Source of the DNA: CAIQIA01 sp945861105
Lineage (GTDB): Bacteria > Cyanobacteriota > Cyanobacteriia > PCC-6307 > Cyanobiaceae
Direction: 5' to 3'
Assembly: GCA_947488815.1 (NCBI GenBank)
Contig: CANLCC010000004.1
Location: forward strand, 1-64,000
Length of the DNA: 64,000 bases
Positions 40,654-49,268 of this stretch are shown piece by piece. The notes beneath the pieces are model-generated. The model was not told where the DNA came from, ran no database searches, and was given only the letters and a program-made list of their open reading frames with translations. The position numbers and the translations under genes were made by a program. Each line of letters starts with the position of its first letter. Within the stretch, counting starts at the first letter, position 1.

Positions 40654-40899
40654 GTGGCCGTCACCCGTCCGGATCCAACCACCCCTTCCCAGACGGTGTT
40701 CAACAACCCCGACGGGTTTGCCATGGCCTTCAGCGATGCCTGGGACAGCTTCGATGGCCGCCACCCCGGCCACGGGCTGGCCAGGGAGGAGCGGCTGGAG
40801 GCCGTGATGGCCGAACTCGCCGACCATCCCTTCCAGAGGGACTGGCCCGAGCAGGCACGCCAGCTCGCCCTCTTTCGCATGCGCCTGCTCAACTACTGA
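40654..40899 (+). CDS. Small uncharacterised protein
   Basis: The 81-residue protein starts at GTG 40654 and contains TVFNNPDGFAMAFSDAWDSF, then REERLEAVMAELADHPFQRD and WPEQARQLALFRMRLLNY. It is helical and soluble, and its conserved-looking blocks suggest a real picocyanobacterial family, but I cannot name it. It is divergent from prfC (57 bases) and its end overlaps the convergent Coq4 gene by 11 bases. Confidence 0.6.
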   Translation: MAVTRPDPTTPSQTVFNNPDGFAMAFSDAWDSFDGRHPGHGLAREERLEAVMAELADHPFQRDWPEQARQLALFRMRLLNY

Positions 40900-41584
40900 T
40901 TGCTCCGCCGACGGCTCCGTAGGGCCTGCCGTCGGCGGGCCGCTGGATGCCCAGCTCATGGCGCCAGTCTTCGATGCTGCGCTCCCAGCCCTCCTCCCAG
41001 CGCACCGCCGCCAGGGGGGACGCCTCGAAACCGATGGCGGTGCCGTGGCTGATGGCGGCGCTCAGCATGGCGTAGCGCTGGGGCTCGAGGCGAAAGCGAC
41101 TGAGCTGGGCAGCATGCAGCAGGGCCACGTAGGCCGGAAACCCCGTCTGGCAGGCCGTGATGGCGAGCACGCCGCTTTCGCCTTCCGGCGAGGTGCCGAA
41201 TCCGCCGATCACGTGATGCAGATCGTGGGTGGTGGCGATGCGCTGGGTGAGCCAGTGGGCATCGGAGAGGATCGGGCGGGGCCGGAAGAACTCCGGGTCG
41301 TAGCCGAGCGACAGGATCAGCTGGGCGTAGCCATGGCCGAGGCTGCCGGCGGGCAGTTGATGCAGCGCCTCGATGTCGGGCTGCAGCGGCGGGAACCGTT
41401 CCTCCATCAGCCTGGCCCCGCCGGGGAGGGCACGGAACCGCGCCACGCAGGCCTCCATCTGAGGGGTGTCGAGGAAGCTGTCGACGAGATCAGCCACATG
41501 ATCGAGGCCCCCCTGGTGCCTGCCCACCTCGATCACCCGCCGCAGTTGCACGAGGGTCTGCAGCAGCTCCTGGAAGCGGGCCAT
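40889..41584 (-). CDS. Coq4-family protein
   Basis: The 231-residue protein shows the Coq4 signature: RIATTHDLHHVIGGFGTSPE followed by GE, which is exactly the HDxxH-x11-E metal-binding motif. LPAGSLGHGYAQLILSLGYD is a second family block. In eukaryotes Coq4 organises ubiquinone biosynthesis and carries out oxidative decarboxylation of the quinone ring. Cyanobacteria make plastoquinone, so a role in the plastoquinone or phylloquinone pathway is plausible but unproven. It diverges from nrdJ with a 171-base gap. Confidence 0.82.
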   Translation of the reverse strand: MARFQELLQTLVQLRRVIEVGRHQGGLDHVADLVDSFLDTPQMEACVARFRALPGGARLMEERFPPLQPDIEALHQLPAGSLGHGYAQLILSLGYDPEFFRPRPILSDAHWLTQRIATTHDLHHVIGGFGTSPEGESGVLAITACQTGFPAYVALLHAAQLSRFRLEPQRYAMLSAAISHGTAIGFEASPLAAVRWEEGWERSIEDWRHELGIQRPADGRPYGAVGGAISS

Positions 41585-41755
41585 GGCGAGGGCGGGACCG
41601 CACCAGGGCGGACCGATGGGAGGCAGTCCCTTGCTAGCCAGTTCCCTTAGCCATGGCAGCGGATGGCGGCCTGGGGGCGTGTTCAGATTTCAGGCCGGCA
41701 TCGTCGCCCTACCACCCCCTGTGGCGTATTAGCTTCGCTCCACCTACCAGATCTA

Positions 41756-44107
41756 GTGCCGGTGACCCCTCCTTCGGACCTGCTCCAGCAACCGGCAGCG
41801 GCCCCAGCCGCCCCCACCCCGGTCGAGGGCTTCGGCGGCGATTTCCCTGCCACGGCCCCTGCGGCCTATCCCGTCTTCTACCGCACCTACAGCCGCCGCA
41901 GCGCCGGCGGTCGCGAGAGCTGGCACGAGGTTGCCGAACGCAACCTCGAGGGCCTCAGGCGCCTGGGTGACCTCAGCACCGACGAGGTCTCCATGCTGCG
42001 CAGGCTGCAGGCCGACCAGACATCGTTGCCCTCAGGGCGCTGGCTCTGGATCGGCGGCACCCCCTGGATCGAACGCACCGAAAACTTCTCGGGTGCCTAC
42101 AACTGCACATCGACCAACCTGGTCGACTGGGAGGCCTTCGGGCTGATGATGGATCTGGCGATGATGGGCTGCGGCACCGGCGCCATCATCGAACCGCACC
42201 TGATCGACCGCCTGCCGATCGTGCGCAATCACCTCACGATCACCGAGGTGACCCCCATCGGCCAGACCCCTGCCGGCCAGCGGCAGGAGCACACCAGCCA
42301 CAGCATTGACGGCAACCAGGTGCACATCCGGGTCGGTGACACCCGCCGGGGTTGGGTCGACAGCTATCAGCTGCTGCTCGAACTCTGCAGCGATGACCGC
42401 TTCGACGGTGAGGTGTCGGTGTCGGTCGACCTGTCCGACGTGCGCCCCGTGGGCGAGGTGCTGAAGGGGTTCGGTGGCATGGCCAACCCCGTGAAGCTCG
42501 GGGACCTTTACGCACGTGTGGCTCAGATTCTGGGCCGTGCCGTCGGTCGGCGTCTGACCTCGGTGGAATGCTGCCTGCTGATTGATGAAGCGGCGGTGAC
42601 GATCGTGGCGGGCAACATCCGCCGCAGCGCCGGCATGCGCCAGTTCGCCGCCGATGACCACGAGGCCGCTGCCGCCAAGCAGAACCTGTGGCAGCAGGAT
42701 GCCCAGGGCAACTGGCGCATCGACCCGGAACGGGATGCCCTGCGCATGGCCAACCACACCCGGGTGTTCCACACCCGCCCGTCGCGGCAGGTGGTGCTCG
42801 AGGCGGTGCAGCAGCAGTTCCAGTCGGGTGAAGGCGCCATCCAGTTCGCCCCCGAAGCCATCGCCCGGGCGAATGCCGACCTGCTGCCGACAGGGGAACT
42901 GCGGCAGGAATTCATCGACATCTATGTGGATCAGGGGCGGGAGGAGGCGGGCCGCTGGCTGACCCTGCACCATCCTGACCTCGGGGAGGACGAGCTGGAG
43001 CATCGCCTCGGCCGCTACGGCCTCAACCCCTGCGGCGAAATCATCGGCGCCGACTTCCACTGCAACCTGGCGGAGGTGCACCTCAACCGCCTCGACCCCG
43101 CCGACCACGCCGGCCAGGCGGAGGCCTTCAAGGCGGCTGGCCTGGCGGTCGCCTGCCTGCTGAACCACCGCTTCGAGGTGGAGCGCTACCGGCGCAGCCG
43201 CGGCTGGGATCCGATCGTTGGAGTGAGCTTCACCGGTCTTTTCGACTTCTTTGTGCATGCCTTCGGTGCCGAATGGCTGCGCTGGTGGGCTGAGGGCCGG
43301 CCGTCGACCGATGCCGGCAAACGATTCAGGCAGGAGGAAGCCGCCTACCTCAGCCGTTGGAAGGAAGCGGTGAACAGTGCAGTCTGGGATTACTGCGACC
43401 GCCACGGCCTGCGTCGCCCCAACCGCTGCACGACCGTGCAGCCGGCCGGCACCAAGAGCCTGCTCACCGGTGCCAGCCCCGGCTGGCATCCCCCCAAAGC
43501 CCAGCGGTTCATCCGACGCATCACCTTCCGCAAGAACGATCCGGTGGCCCTGGCCTGTCTGGATTACGGGTACACCATCGTGCCTTCCCAGTCCGACAAG
43601 GACGACCAGGGCCGCCTGCTGGAAGATCCGTTTGACCCCCGCTGCAGCGAATGGCTGGTGGAGATCCCCACCGAGGTGAGCTGGGCCAACCTGCCGGGGG
43701 CCGACAGCGTCGACATCAACAACTTCACGGCCATGGCCCAGTTCGACTTCTACATGCAGGTGCAGAAGCACTACACCGCCCACAACACCTCAGCCACCAT
43801 CGAGTTTCGTGAGCACGAGATCGAGCAGCTCACCGATGCCATCCATGGCGCGATCCGCGATGGCGAGGGTTACATCTCGGCAGCACTGCTGGCGCGTTTC
43901 GATGCCAACGCCACCTTCCCTCGCCTGCCCTTCGAGCCCATTGACCGGGCCACCTTCGAGGAGCTGCAGCAGGGAGTGCTGGAGCGGCGACGCAACGGCG
44001 ACTTCTTTGCGGCCCTGCAGCGTTACGACGCCGGGGAATCGCCGGAGGCCGGCCCCGCCGGCTGTGACTCCGACAAGTGCCTGTTGCCGCTGACGAAGCC
44101 GGCCTAG
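41756..44107 (+). CDS. nrdJ: Adenosylcobalamin-dependent (class II) ribonucleoside-triphosphate reductase
   Basis: The enzyme reduces NTPs to dNTPs using adenosylcobalamin to generate a thiyl radical. The 783-residue protein is the monomeric Lactobacillus type: NFSGAYNCTSTNLVDWEAF (first redox Cys), YGLNPCGEIIGADFHCNLAE (radical and second redox Cys), TVQPAGTKSLLTGASPG, and the C-terminal dithiol CDSDKC. GTG 41756 or GTG 41762 is the start; an earlier ATG at 41663 would add 31 residues with no family similarity. Class II dependence implies B12 availability. Confidence 0.95.
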   Translation: MPVTPPSDLLQQPAAAPAAPTPVEGFGGDFPATAPAAYPVFYRTYSRRSAGGRESWHEVAERNLEGLRRLGDLSTDEVSMLRRLQADQTSLPSGRWLWIGGTPWIERTENFSGAYNCTSTNLVDWEAFGLMMDLAMMGCGTGAIIEPHLIDRLPIVRNHLTITEVTPIGQTPAGQRQEHTSHSIDGNQVHIRVGDTRRGWVDSYQLLLELCSDDRFDGEVSVSVDLSDVRPVGEVLKGFGGMANPVKLGDLYARVAQILGRAVGRRLTSVECCLLIDEAAVTIVAGNIRRSAGMRQFAADDHEAAAAKQNLWQQDAQGNWRIDPERDALRMANHTRVFHTRPSRQVVLEAVQQQFQSGEGAIQFAPEAIARANADLLPTGELRQEFIDIYVDQGREEAGRWLTLHHPDLGEDELEHRLGRYGLNPCGEIIGADFHCNLAEVHLNRLDPADHAGQAEAFKAAGLAVACLLNHRFEVERYRRSRGWDPIVGVSFTGLFDFFVHAFGAEWLRWWAEGRPSTDAGKRFRQEEAAYLSRWKEAVNSAVWDYCDRHGLRRPNRCTTVQPAGTKSLLTGASPGWHPPKAQRFIRRITFRKNDPVALACLDYGYTIVPSQSDKDDQGRLLEDPFDPRCSEWLVEIPTEVSWANLPGADSVDINNFTAMAQFDFYMQVQKHYTAHNTSATIEFREHEIEQLTDAIHGAIRDGEGYISAALLARFDANATFPRLPFEPIDRATFEELQQGVLERRRNGDFFAALQRYDAGESPEAGPAGCDSDKCLLPLTKPA

Positions 44108-44319
44108 GCCGTGCGTTCGGGCTGGGCCAGGCGATCGAGGGCTTCGCCCAGTTGCACCAGCAGCTCACGACAGCAGCCCACCTGGTGATCCGGCCTGGCT
44201 GAGGCCGGCAGGGTCTGGATCATCTCGGCCAGGTGATGGGTGCGCCGGGCAAGGAAATCAGTGCTGAGAACGGCCATGGCAGGACAGGCGACCACTTCCA
44301 GCGTGTCGCCCTGTCGCAT
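44104..44319 (-). CDS. Small uncharacterised protein
   Basis: The 71-residue protein from ATG 44319 begins MRQGDTLEVVACPAMAVLST; a shorter form could start at ATG 44277 (MAVLSTDFLARRTHHL). It contains LAEMIQTLPASARPD and GCCRELLVQLGEALDRLA, a helical pattern with a vicinal Cys pair. The stop overlaps the end of nrdJ by 4 bases in convergent orientation. No family recognised. Confidence 0.5.
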   Translation of the reverse strand: MRQGDTLEVVACPAMAVLSTDFLARRTHHLAEMIQTLPASARPDHQVGCCRELLVQLGEALDRLAQPERTA

Positions 44320-44409
44320 GGGACTCACGCTGGAACGCTGACCTGCCGACAGCGACGGAAGCCTGTGACAGACTGGTTTTCGCTGATGTTCCGGCAACAC
44401 CAGCGATCT

Positions 44410-44494
44410 GGAGGGGTGGTCGAGTGGTTGATGGCTCCGGTCTTGAAAACCGGCGAGGCGCAAGCCTCCGTGGGTTCGAATCCCACCCCCTCCG
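44410..44494 (+). tRNA. tRNA-Ser(UGA)
   Basis: The 85-base sequence folds as a class II tRNA: acceptor stem GGAGGGG/CCCCTCC, discriminator G, anticodon stem CCGGT/ACCGG with the loop CTTGAAA (anticodon TGA at 44444-44446), a long variable arm pairing GGAGGC/GAGGC-like sequences (CGAGGCGCAAGCCTCC), and the T-arm GTGGG-TTCGAAT-CCCAC. The long variable arm and anticodon identify serine. The 3-prime CCA is not encoded. Confidence 0.96.
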
Positions 44495-44675
44495 TTGCCC
44501 GCGCTGACGATTCGGGAGATTGGCGCACCACCCGGTCGGGCGCCAGCCCAGTTCGGGTTTACTCCGTCACAGGGCCGCGTTTGTACTCAGTCGACGAGCC
44601 TGGGGAACCGACCACGGTCCTCCCCCCTGGCGCAGGTAGAGCCCTAGAAACGGGTCATCGCTTGCGCGTGCCCCT

Positions 44676-44855
44676 GTGACCAGTCCCCTGGCCATCTGTC
44701 CGGATCCCAGCGCCCCTGAGCAGCCCCTGGAAGCGGTGGATGACACCGTTGCCACCACAGCTGACCTGAACGAGGACGACGAGGCCGACTGGTATGACGA
44801 TGGCGCCATCGGCGGCGGGGGATCAGGCCTGGCCGATGCACCCCAGGGCTGGTGA
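44676..44855 (+). CDS. 59-residue acidic protein
   Basis: GTG 44676 opens a 59-codon frame beginning TSPLAICPDPSAPEQPLEAV, followed by an acidic block (LNEDDEADWYDDGAIGGG) and ending SGLADAPQGW. Third-position GC is high, as in its neighbours, and the frame ends with a clean TGA 21 bases before the convergent glycosyltransferase stop. No Cys pair, membrane segment or known motif apart from the acidic stretch. The protein is likely disordered. It lies 181 bases after tRNA-Ser, with nothing else recognisable in that gap. Confidence 0.45.
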   Translation: MTSPLAICPDPSAPEQPLEAVDDTVATTADLNEDDEADWYDDGAIGGGGSGLADAPQGW

Positions 44856-44876
44856 GGCAACGCCCCTGAGCGGTGC

Positions 44877-46358
44877 TCAGTCGGCCGCTCGACGGGCAGG
44901 TCCATAGGCCCTTGGCCACGGTTGAGGCAGGGGCTGAAAGCGCCAGAACTCCGCCACCTGGGCGGGCTGATCACCACGGTTGACCGTCACCTGTCCCAGG
45001 GGTTCAAGGGGACCCAGGGCCGCAGCCCAGTCCGGCAGGGTCGTGGGGGTCTCTGGATTGCGCAGGCTGAACAGAATCCCCCCTGCGCCGCGGAAGCCGC
45101 CGGGGGGCTGCCAGAAGGCGAAGCCCCGGGCATCACGGTTGAACGTGGTGAAGCTCCTCCCTGGATCCTGCCCCAGGGCCAGGGCCAGAAATCCTGGCTC
45201 GTAGTAGCGGCGCCCAACGATCAGCCGCGCCTGGACCAGTTGCTCCCACAGGCGCGGCTTGGCTTGCAGGGCACGGCGCAACCGAGCGGGAGCGATCAGC
45301 TCGCGCGAAGAATCAACGGCCGCAGGCAGCAGTGGACCGGCCAGACCGAAACGCACATGGGCGGCCGCCACCAGCGCCAGCAGCGGCGGCACCGCCAGCG
45401 TCAGGGGACACCACCAGCGCAGCCACCCCGCCCGGCGCGCTGCGGCCTGGGCCAGCCGCTCGCCGGCGAGGGGCAGCAACAGCCACCAGGCCGGCACCAA
45501 CCAGCTCACGAGCACCTGCATCCGACCGGCGAGCAGCAGGAACAACAGCAGCTGCGGCAAGGCCAGGGCCCGCAGCAACGAGCGGGCCTGGCTGGCCCCC
45601 TCCCGCCGCGGCGGCACACCGGCCTGCAGCAGCAGCACGCCGATGGTGGGGAAGAGCGCCAGGATCTGGGTGATCAGGAACAGCGGCGGTCCAGCGGGGT
45701 CGAACCAGGGGCCGCCGACCGTGCGTCCCCCCTGGAACAGAAACGACACCCAGCCGTGCTGCAGATTCCAGATCCAGAGGGGAGAGGACGTGACCAGCCA
45801 GGCCAGGCCCATGCCAGCGCCGGCCGGTGACAGCAGACGCCGCCGCTGGTCCGGGTGCCACAACTGCCACAACAGCAGCGAGAGGAGCAGCGGCAGCGCC
45901 TGGTACTTGGCGAGGGTCAGCCCCCCCAGCAGCACCCCCAGCAGGGGCAGCGGTGCCTGCACCGCCAGGGCCCAGAGGCAGGCGGACAGCAGCAGCAGCA
46001 AGGGGGCATCAGGGAGCAGCAGCACGCCACCCACCAGCAGCAGCAACGGTGAAACGGCGCTCAGCGCCACCGTCCAGCGCGCTGCCGCCGTCCCGAACCA
46101 GCGCCGGCAGGCTAGGGCCAGCAGAGCCGCCGCCCCGGTGTAGCTGAGCAACGACGGCAGCCGCAGGCCAACGATGCCGAAGGGCAGCTGATGGCCCAGC
46201 CAGGCCCACAGGCCCACCCCGACCGGATGGTCGAAGTAGCTGAGGGCCGGATGGAGCCCATAGAAGAGGTAATAGGCCTCGTCGTAGCCCGGAGGCAGCA
46301 GCAGCGCCACGGCGAGGCGCAGCAGCAGGCCGGCAACAAGGAGGAGAAGCACGGGCAT
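44877..46358 (-). CDS. Family 39 glycosyltransferase (ArnT/PMT-like), membrane
   Basis: The 493-residue polytopic protein belongs to the GT39/ArnT/PMT_2 superfamily, which uses polyprenyl-phosphate sugars to glycosylate lipids or proteins on the outer face of the membrane. The N-terminal catalytic loop is present: PPGYDEAYYLFYGLHPALSY with Asp-Glu after helix 1, then FDHPVGVGLWAWLG. About twelve hydrophobic segments follow, with a C-terminal periplasmic domain. The start could be ATG 46358 or GTG 46367. Acceptor and sugar are unknown. Confidence 0.85.
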   Translation of the reverse strand: MPVLLLLVAGLLLRLAVALLLPPGYDEAYYLFYGLHPALSYFDHPVGVGLWAWLGHQLPFGIVGLRLPSLLSYTGAAALLALACRRWFGTAAARWTVALSAVSPLLLLVGGVLLLPDAPLLLLLSACLWALAVQAPLPLLGVLLGGLTLAKYQALPLLLSLLLWQLWHPDQRRRLLSPAGAGMGLAWLVTSSPLWIWNLQHGWVSFLFQGGRTVGGPWFDPAGPPLFLITQILALFPTIGVLLLQAGVPPRREGASQARSLLRALALPQLLLFLLLAGRMQVLVSWLVPAWWLLLPLAGERLAQAAARRAGWLRWWCPLTLAVPPLLALVAAAHVRFGLAGPLLPAAVDSSRELIAPARLRRALQAKPRLWEQLVQARLIVGRRYYEPGFLALALGQDPGRSFTTFNRDARGFAFWQPPGGFRGAGGILFSLRNPETPTTLPDWAAALGPLEPLGQVTVNRGDQPAQVAEFWRFQPLPQPWPRAYGPARRAAD

Positions 46359-46382
46359 GGGGGCCACTCTGGCCGATGGCCC

Positions 46383-46568
46383 TCAGCGCCAGTCGCGGGT
46401 CCAGCAGGCCTCGGGGGGCCGCGGTCCACTGGGCCGGCGGCACGTCACCGGGGTGTCCGCCGTCGGGGCGCGCAACACAGCGGGAAGCACGGCATCAGCC
46501 GGCACCACCAGGGCAGCCCGGGGCCAGGCCGGCGGCAGGGAGACAGGGATGTCGATGGCGCAGAACAA
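46383..46568 (-). CDS. Possible small secreted/basic protein between kinase and glycosyltransferase
   Basis: A 61-codon frame starting at TTG 46568 lies in the 221-base gap between the kinase and the glycosyltransferase and reads in the same direction. By my count 53 of 61 codons end in G or C, the bias of genuine genes here, which supports coding. The product starts FCAIDIPVSLPPAWPRAALV and ends with three spaced Cys-containing turns (TPVTCRRPSGP, PEACWTRDWR). No ATG/GTG start and only a weak Shine-Dalgarno are visible, so the true N-terminus is unclear. No family recognised. Confidence 0.4.
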   Translation of the reverse strand: MFCAIDIPVSLPPAWPRAALVVPADAVLPAVLRAPTADTPVTCRRPSGPRPPEACWTRDWR

Positions 46569-46588
46569 CCGTGACCCGAGAAGTCTGA

Positions 46589-47884
46589 TCAGCTGGCGCT
46601 GGTTGTGCCAGCGGCAGGCAGCACCAGGCCCACGGCAAAGCCCTCCTCCAGGTCGAGCAGCTCGAGCCTGCCCCCATGGAGTTCGGCCACCCGGGCGGCG
46701 ATGGCCAGGCCAAGCCCGCAGTGACCACTGCCTCCCCTGGAGGCGTCCAGGCGTTGAAACGGCAGCAGGGCCTGGTCCCGCTGGTCAGGCGGAATGCCAG
46801 ACCCCCGGTCGAGCACCGTCAGCCGCAGCCCGCTCCCCTCGGGGCGCAGGCGCAGCAGCACCGGTGGCTGCCCGTAGCTGAGGGCGTTGTCGATCAGGTT
46901 CGCCAGGGCCCGGCCGAGGGCCACCGGACGCACGCAGGCCTCCACGGGTTCCAGGTCCAGTTCCAGGGGGCGGCCGTCGTAGCGGGCGGCCAGTTCCCCC
47001 ACCAGATCGTGCAGGGGCAGCGACACCGGCTCTTCCCCGCGGCCGCCGCCGGCAAACAGCAGAAACTGACCCGTGATCCGCTCCAGGGCATCGAGGTCGG
47101 CTTCGGCCTGGGGGCTGCCCGATTCGACGGCCAACCGCAACCGCAGCCGGGTGATCGGGCTCTTGAGGTCGTGGGCAATGCCCGCCAGCATCGTCGCCCG
47201 TTCCTCTTCGCTGCTGGCCAGCCGCTGCAGCATGGCGTTGAAGCGACGGCTCAGCCGCTGCACTTCACCGGCCCCCTCCTGGGGGAGCGGGGCCGGCCGC
47301 TGCTCGAGCCCCACCCGGCCGAGGGCGCGCTCCAACCGCCGCAGGGGACGCTGCACCTCCAGCAGCAGGAACAGGGTCCCGGCCAGCACACTGCCGCTGA
47401 GCAGCGACAGGGACGCCAGCAACGGATCCGGCGGCCAGCCGTCCACATCCGGCAGTGGAGAGAACAACCACACCTGGTCGAGGGGACTGAGCAGCTCGAC
47501 CCACACCCCCCGGTCGGGACGGCTGGTGGGCAACACCAGCGGGCAATGGTTCAGTCGGCGACAGAGTTCCAGCCGCAGCTCCCGCGACTGCTGCTGCTGG
47601 GTGTCGGGCACGGGGCTGGGGGCCAGCGGACCGCTGGCCAGCCGCAGATTGCCGAGCTGGGACACGACCGTCGGCGGGAAGCGCTCCAGGGCCACCTCAC
47701 TGAGCAGGATGCCGCTGGCCAGATCACGACCGAGCTGCTGGATCTGGGCGCGTTCCAGGCGCCGCCCGAGCAGCAATTGCAGCAAGGCCAGGCTCAGGGC
47801 CCAGCCCAGCAGCAGAAACAGGGCCAGCCGCAGCAGCAGGGCCGTGGGAACGGCGGCGGGACTGCGGCGGGGCCGAGGCGTCAT
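46589..47884 (-). CDS. Sensor histidine kinase, EnvZ-type
   Basis: The 431-residue kinase has a transmembrane helix near residue 20-40, a periplasmic sensor region of about 120 residues, a second helix (LLSGSVLAGTLFLLLEV), a HAMP domain, then HisKA with the phospho-acceptor His in MLAGIAHDLKSPITRLRLRL and HATPase_c with ALGRALANLIDNALSYG (N-box), VLDRGSGIP (G1) and GHCGLGLAIAARVAELHGG (G2). It overlaps the response-regulator gene upstream by 4 bases, so the two form a pair. The signal is unknown; the AHDLKSPITRLR H-box is of the EnvZ/RstB class. Confidence 0.93.
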   Translation of the reverse strand: MTPRPRRSPAAVPTALLLRLALFLLLGWALSLALLQLLLGRRLERAQIQQLGRDLASGILLSEVALERFPPTVVSQLGNLRLASGPLAPSPVPDTQQQQSRELRLELCRRLNHCPLVLPTSRPDRGVWVELLSPLDQVWLFSPLPDVDGWPPDPLLASLSLLSGSVLAGTLFLLLEVQRPLRRLERALGRVGLEQRPAPLPQEGAGEVQRLSRRFNAMLQRLASSEEERATMLAGIAHDLKSPITRLRLRLAVESGSPQAEADLDALERITGQFLLFAGGGRGEEPVSLPLHDLVGELAARYDGRPLELDLEPVEACVRPVALGRALANLIDNALSYGQPPVLLRLRPEGSGLRLTVLDRGSGIPPDQRDQALLPFQRLDASRGGSGHCGLGLAIAARVAELHGGRLELLDLEEGFAVGLVLPAAGTTSAS

Positions 47885-48606
47885 TTCGATCGGGGTGAAC
47901 CGTCAGGCACGAACACATAGCCGTAGCCCCAGACCGTCTGCAGGTAACGGGGTCGGGAGGGATCGGGCTCGATCAGCTTGCGCACCCGGCTCACCTGCAC
48001 ATCCATGCTGCGGCTGTCGGTTTCACTCGAAGGACCGCGGGCCAGCTCGATCAGTCTCTCCCGGGACAGGGGACGGTGGGGGTTCTGCACAAAGGCCGCC
48101 AGGAGGCCGAATTCACCGCTGGTGATCGTGACCGCCTCCCCATCGCGCTCGAGGGTGCGGGCCGCCAGGTCGAGACGGTTGCTACCGAAGCTGATGATCT
48201 CGCCATCGGGGAGGGGGGTGCCGGCCGGCAGACCACCGCGGCGCCGCAGCACCGCCTCGATCCGTGCCGTCAGTTCCCGCGGCATGAACGGCTTGGCCAG
48301 GTAGTCATCGGCCCCCTGCTCGAGACCGATGATCCGGTCCACCGCCTCACCCCGGGCCGTGAGCATCACCACCGGCAGGTCGTCGCCACCGTCCCGCAGG
48401 CGCCGCAGGATCGAGAGGCCGTCGTCCCCCGGCATCATCAGGTCGAGCACCACCAGGTCCGGTCGCTGGAACTCGAGGCGAGCCGTCAGCTGGCGCCCGT
48501 CGCTGAGGGTGCGCACCTCGTAACCCTGCTCGCCGAGGTAAGTGCTGAGCAACTGGCGAAGTTCCGGATCGTCGTCCACCACCCAGATGGTCTGCGCCTT
48601 GGCCAT
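47881..48606 (-). CDS. OmpR-family response regulator
   Basis: The 241-residue regulator has a receiver domain (IWVVDDDPELRQLLSTYLGE; phospho-Asp in DLVVLDLMMPGDDGLSIL; Thr and Lys in VVMLTARGE and DDYLAKPF) and an OmpR/PhoB winged-helix domain (LSRERLIELARG, SMDVQVSRVRKLIEPDPS, LQTVWGYGYVFVPDG). It is co-translated with the histidine kinase downstream. It is not RpaA or RpaB by sequence of the receiver. Targets are unknown. Confidence 0.93.
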   Translation of the reverse strand: MAKAQTIWVVDDDPELRQLLSTYLGEQGYEVRTLSDGRQLTARLEFQRPDLVVLDLMMPGDDGLSILRRLRDGGDDLPVVMLTARGEAVDRIIGLEQGADDYLAKPFMPRELTARIEAVLRRRGGLPAGTPLPDGEIISFGSNRLDLAARTLERDGEAVTITSGEFGLLAAFVQNPHRPLSRERLIELARGPSSETDSRSMDVQVSRVRKLIEPDPSRPRYLQTVWGYGYVFVPDGSPRSK

Positions 48607-48748
48607 GGCGGCCGCTGTTCATAGGACCCCGGGACTGTATGGATGCCGGGCCATTGCCCCCACCCCCAGACCGATCCAGTCACAGATCAGCCCGCCGAAA
48701 CGCCGGCAGCCGAGGGCCCGGATCGCCTTCGGTCCATAGGCTTTGCCC

Positions 48749-49240
48749 ATGCCCACGGATCCCCGCCCCTGCCTGCCCTGCTGGAGCAGCTTCGTCCGCC
48801 CGACCCTGGTCGTTCTGCTGCTGCTCGCCCCTGCCCTGCCGGCAGGGGCCCAGGATCCCGGCGTGATGCAGGAACACCGGCGGCGGATGCGCGATTTGTT
48901 CCATCGGCTGGACACGGATGGCGACGGACGGGTGCCCGTGGGGGAACGGCTCGGCACCTCCCGGCTGAAGGGGCTCGACCGCGACGGGAACGGCCAGGTG
49001 GAACTGCGGGAGCTGCCCCCGCCATCGGAACCGTTTCTGGGGGAACGGCTGCTGGAGGCCTTCCGCCGGGCCGACCGTAACGGGGATGGTCTGCTGAGCC
49101 TCGACGAAGCAACGGCCCTGCCGCGGCTCCATGAACGGTTCCTGCGCTTTGACCGCAACGGCGACGGTGTGATCACACTGGAGGAGTTGCTGCAGTTCCG
49201 CCGCTCCCTGGCCCCGCGCCGTTCCCGTCTGAACGAGTGA
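48749..49240 (+). CDS. Exported EF-hand protein
   Basis: The 163-residue protein has a signal peptide (VRPTLVVLLLLAPALPAGA, cleavage before QDP) and four EF-hand loops: DTDGDGRVPVGE, DRDGNGQVELRE, DRNGDGLLSLDE and DRNGDGVITLEE. Each has Asp at positions 1, 3 and 5 (or Asn) and Glu at 12, so all four should bind calcium. It is probably a periplasmic calcium-binding or buffering protein. ATG 48749 is used; TTG 48743 is two codons upstream. Confidence 0.88.
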   Translation: MPTDPRPCLPCWSSFVRPTLVVLLLLAPALPAGAQDPGVMQEHRRRMRDLFHRLDTDGDGRVPVGERLGTSRLKGLDRDGNGQVELRELPPPSEPFLGERLLEAFRRADRNGDGLLSLDEATALPRLHERFLRFDRNGDGVITLEELLQFRRSLAPRRSRLNE

Positions 49241-49268
49241 GCCTCGGCACAGTGCCATCCCCGATGCC

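Noticed and set aside
41663..41755. ATG 41663 as the start of nrdJ
   Set aside because: The extra 31 residues lack family similarity, and the region more likely contains the promoter; GTG 41756 or 41762 fits family N-termini.
44410..44880. Integration site of a mobile element at tRNA-Ser
   Set aside because: No duplicated tRNA 3-prime end, integrase or atypical composition follows; the neighbours are ordinary chromosomal genes.
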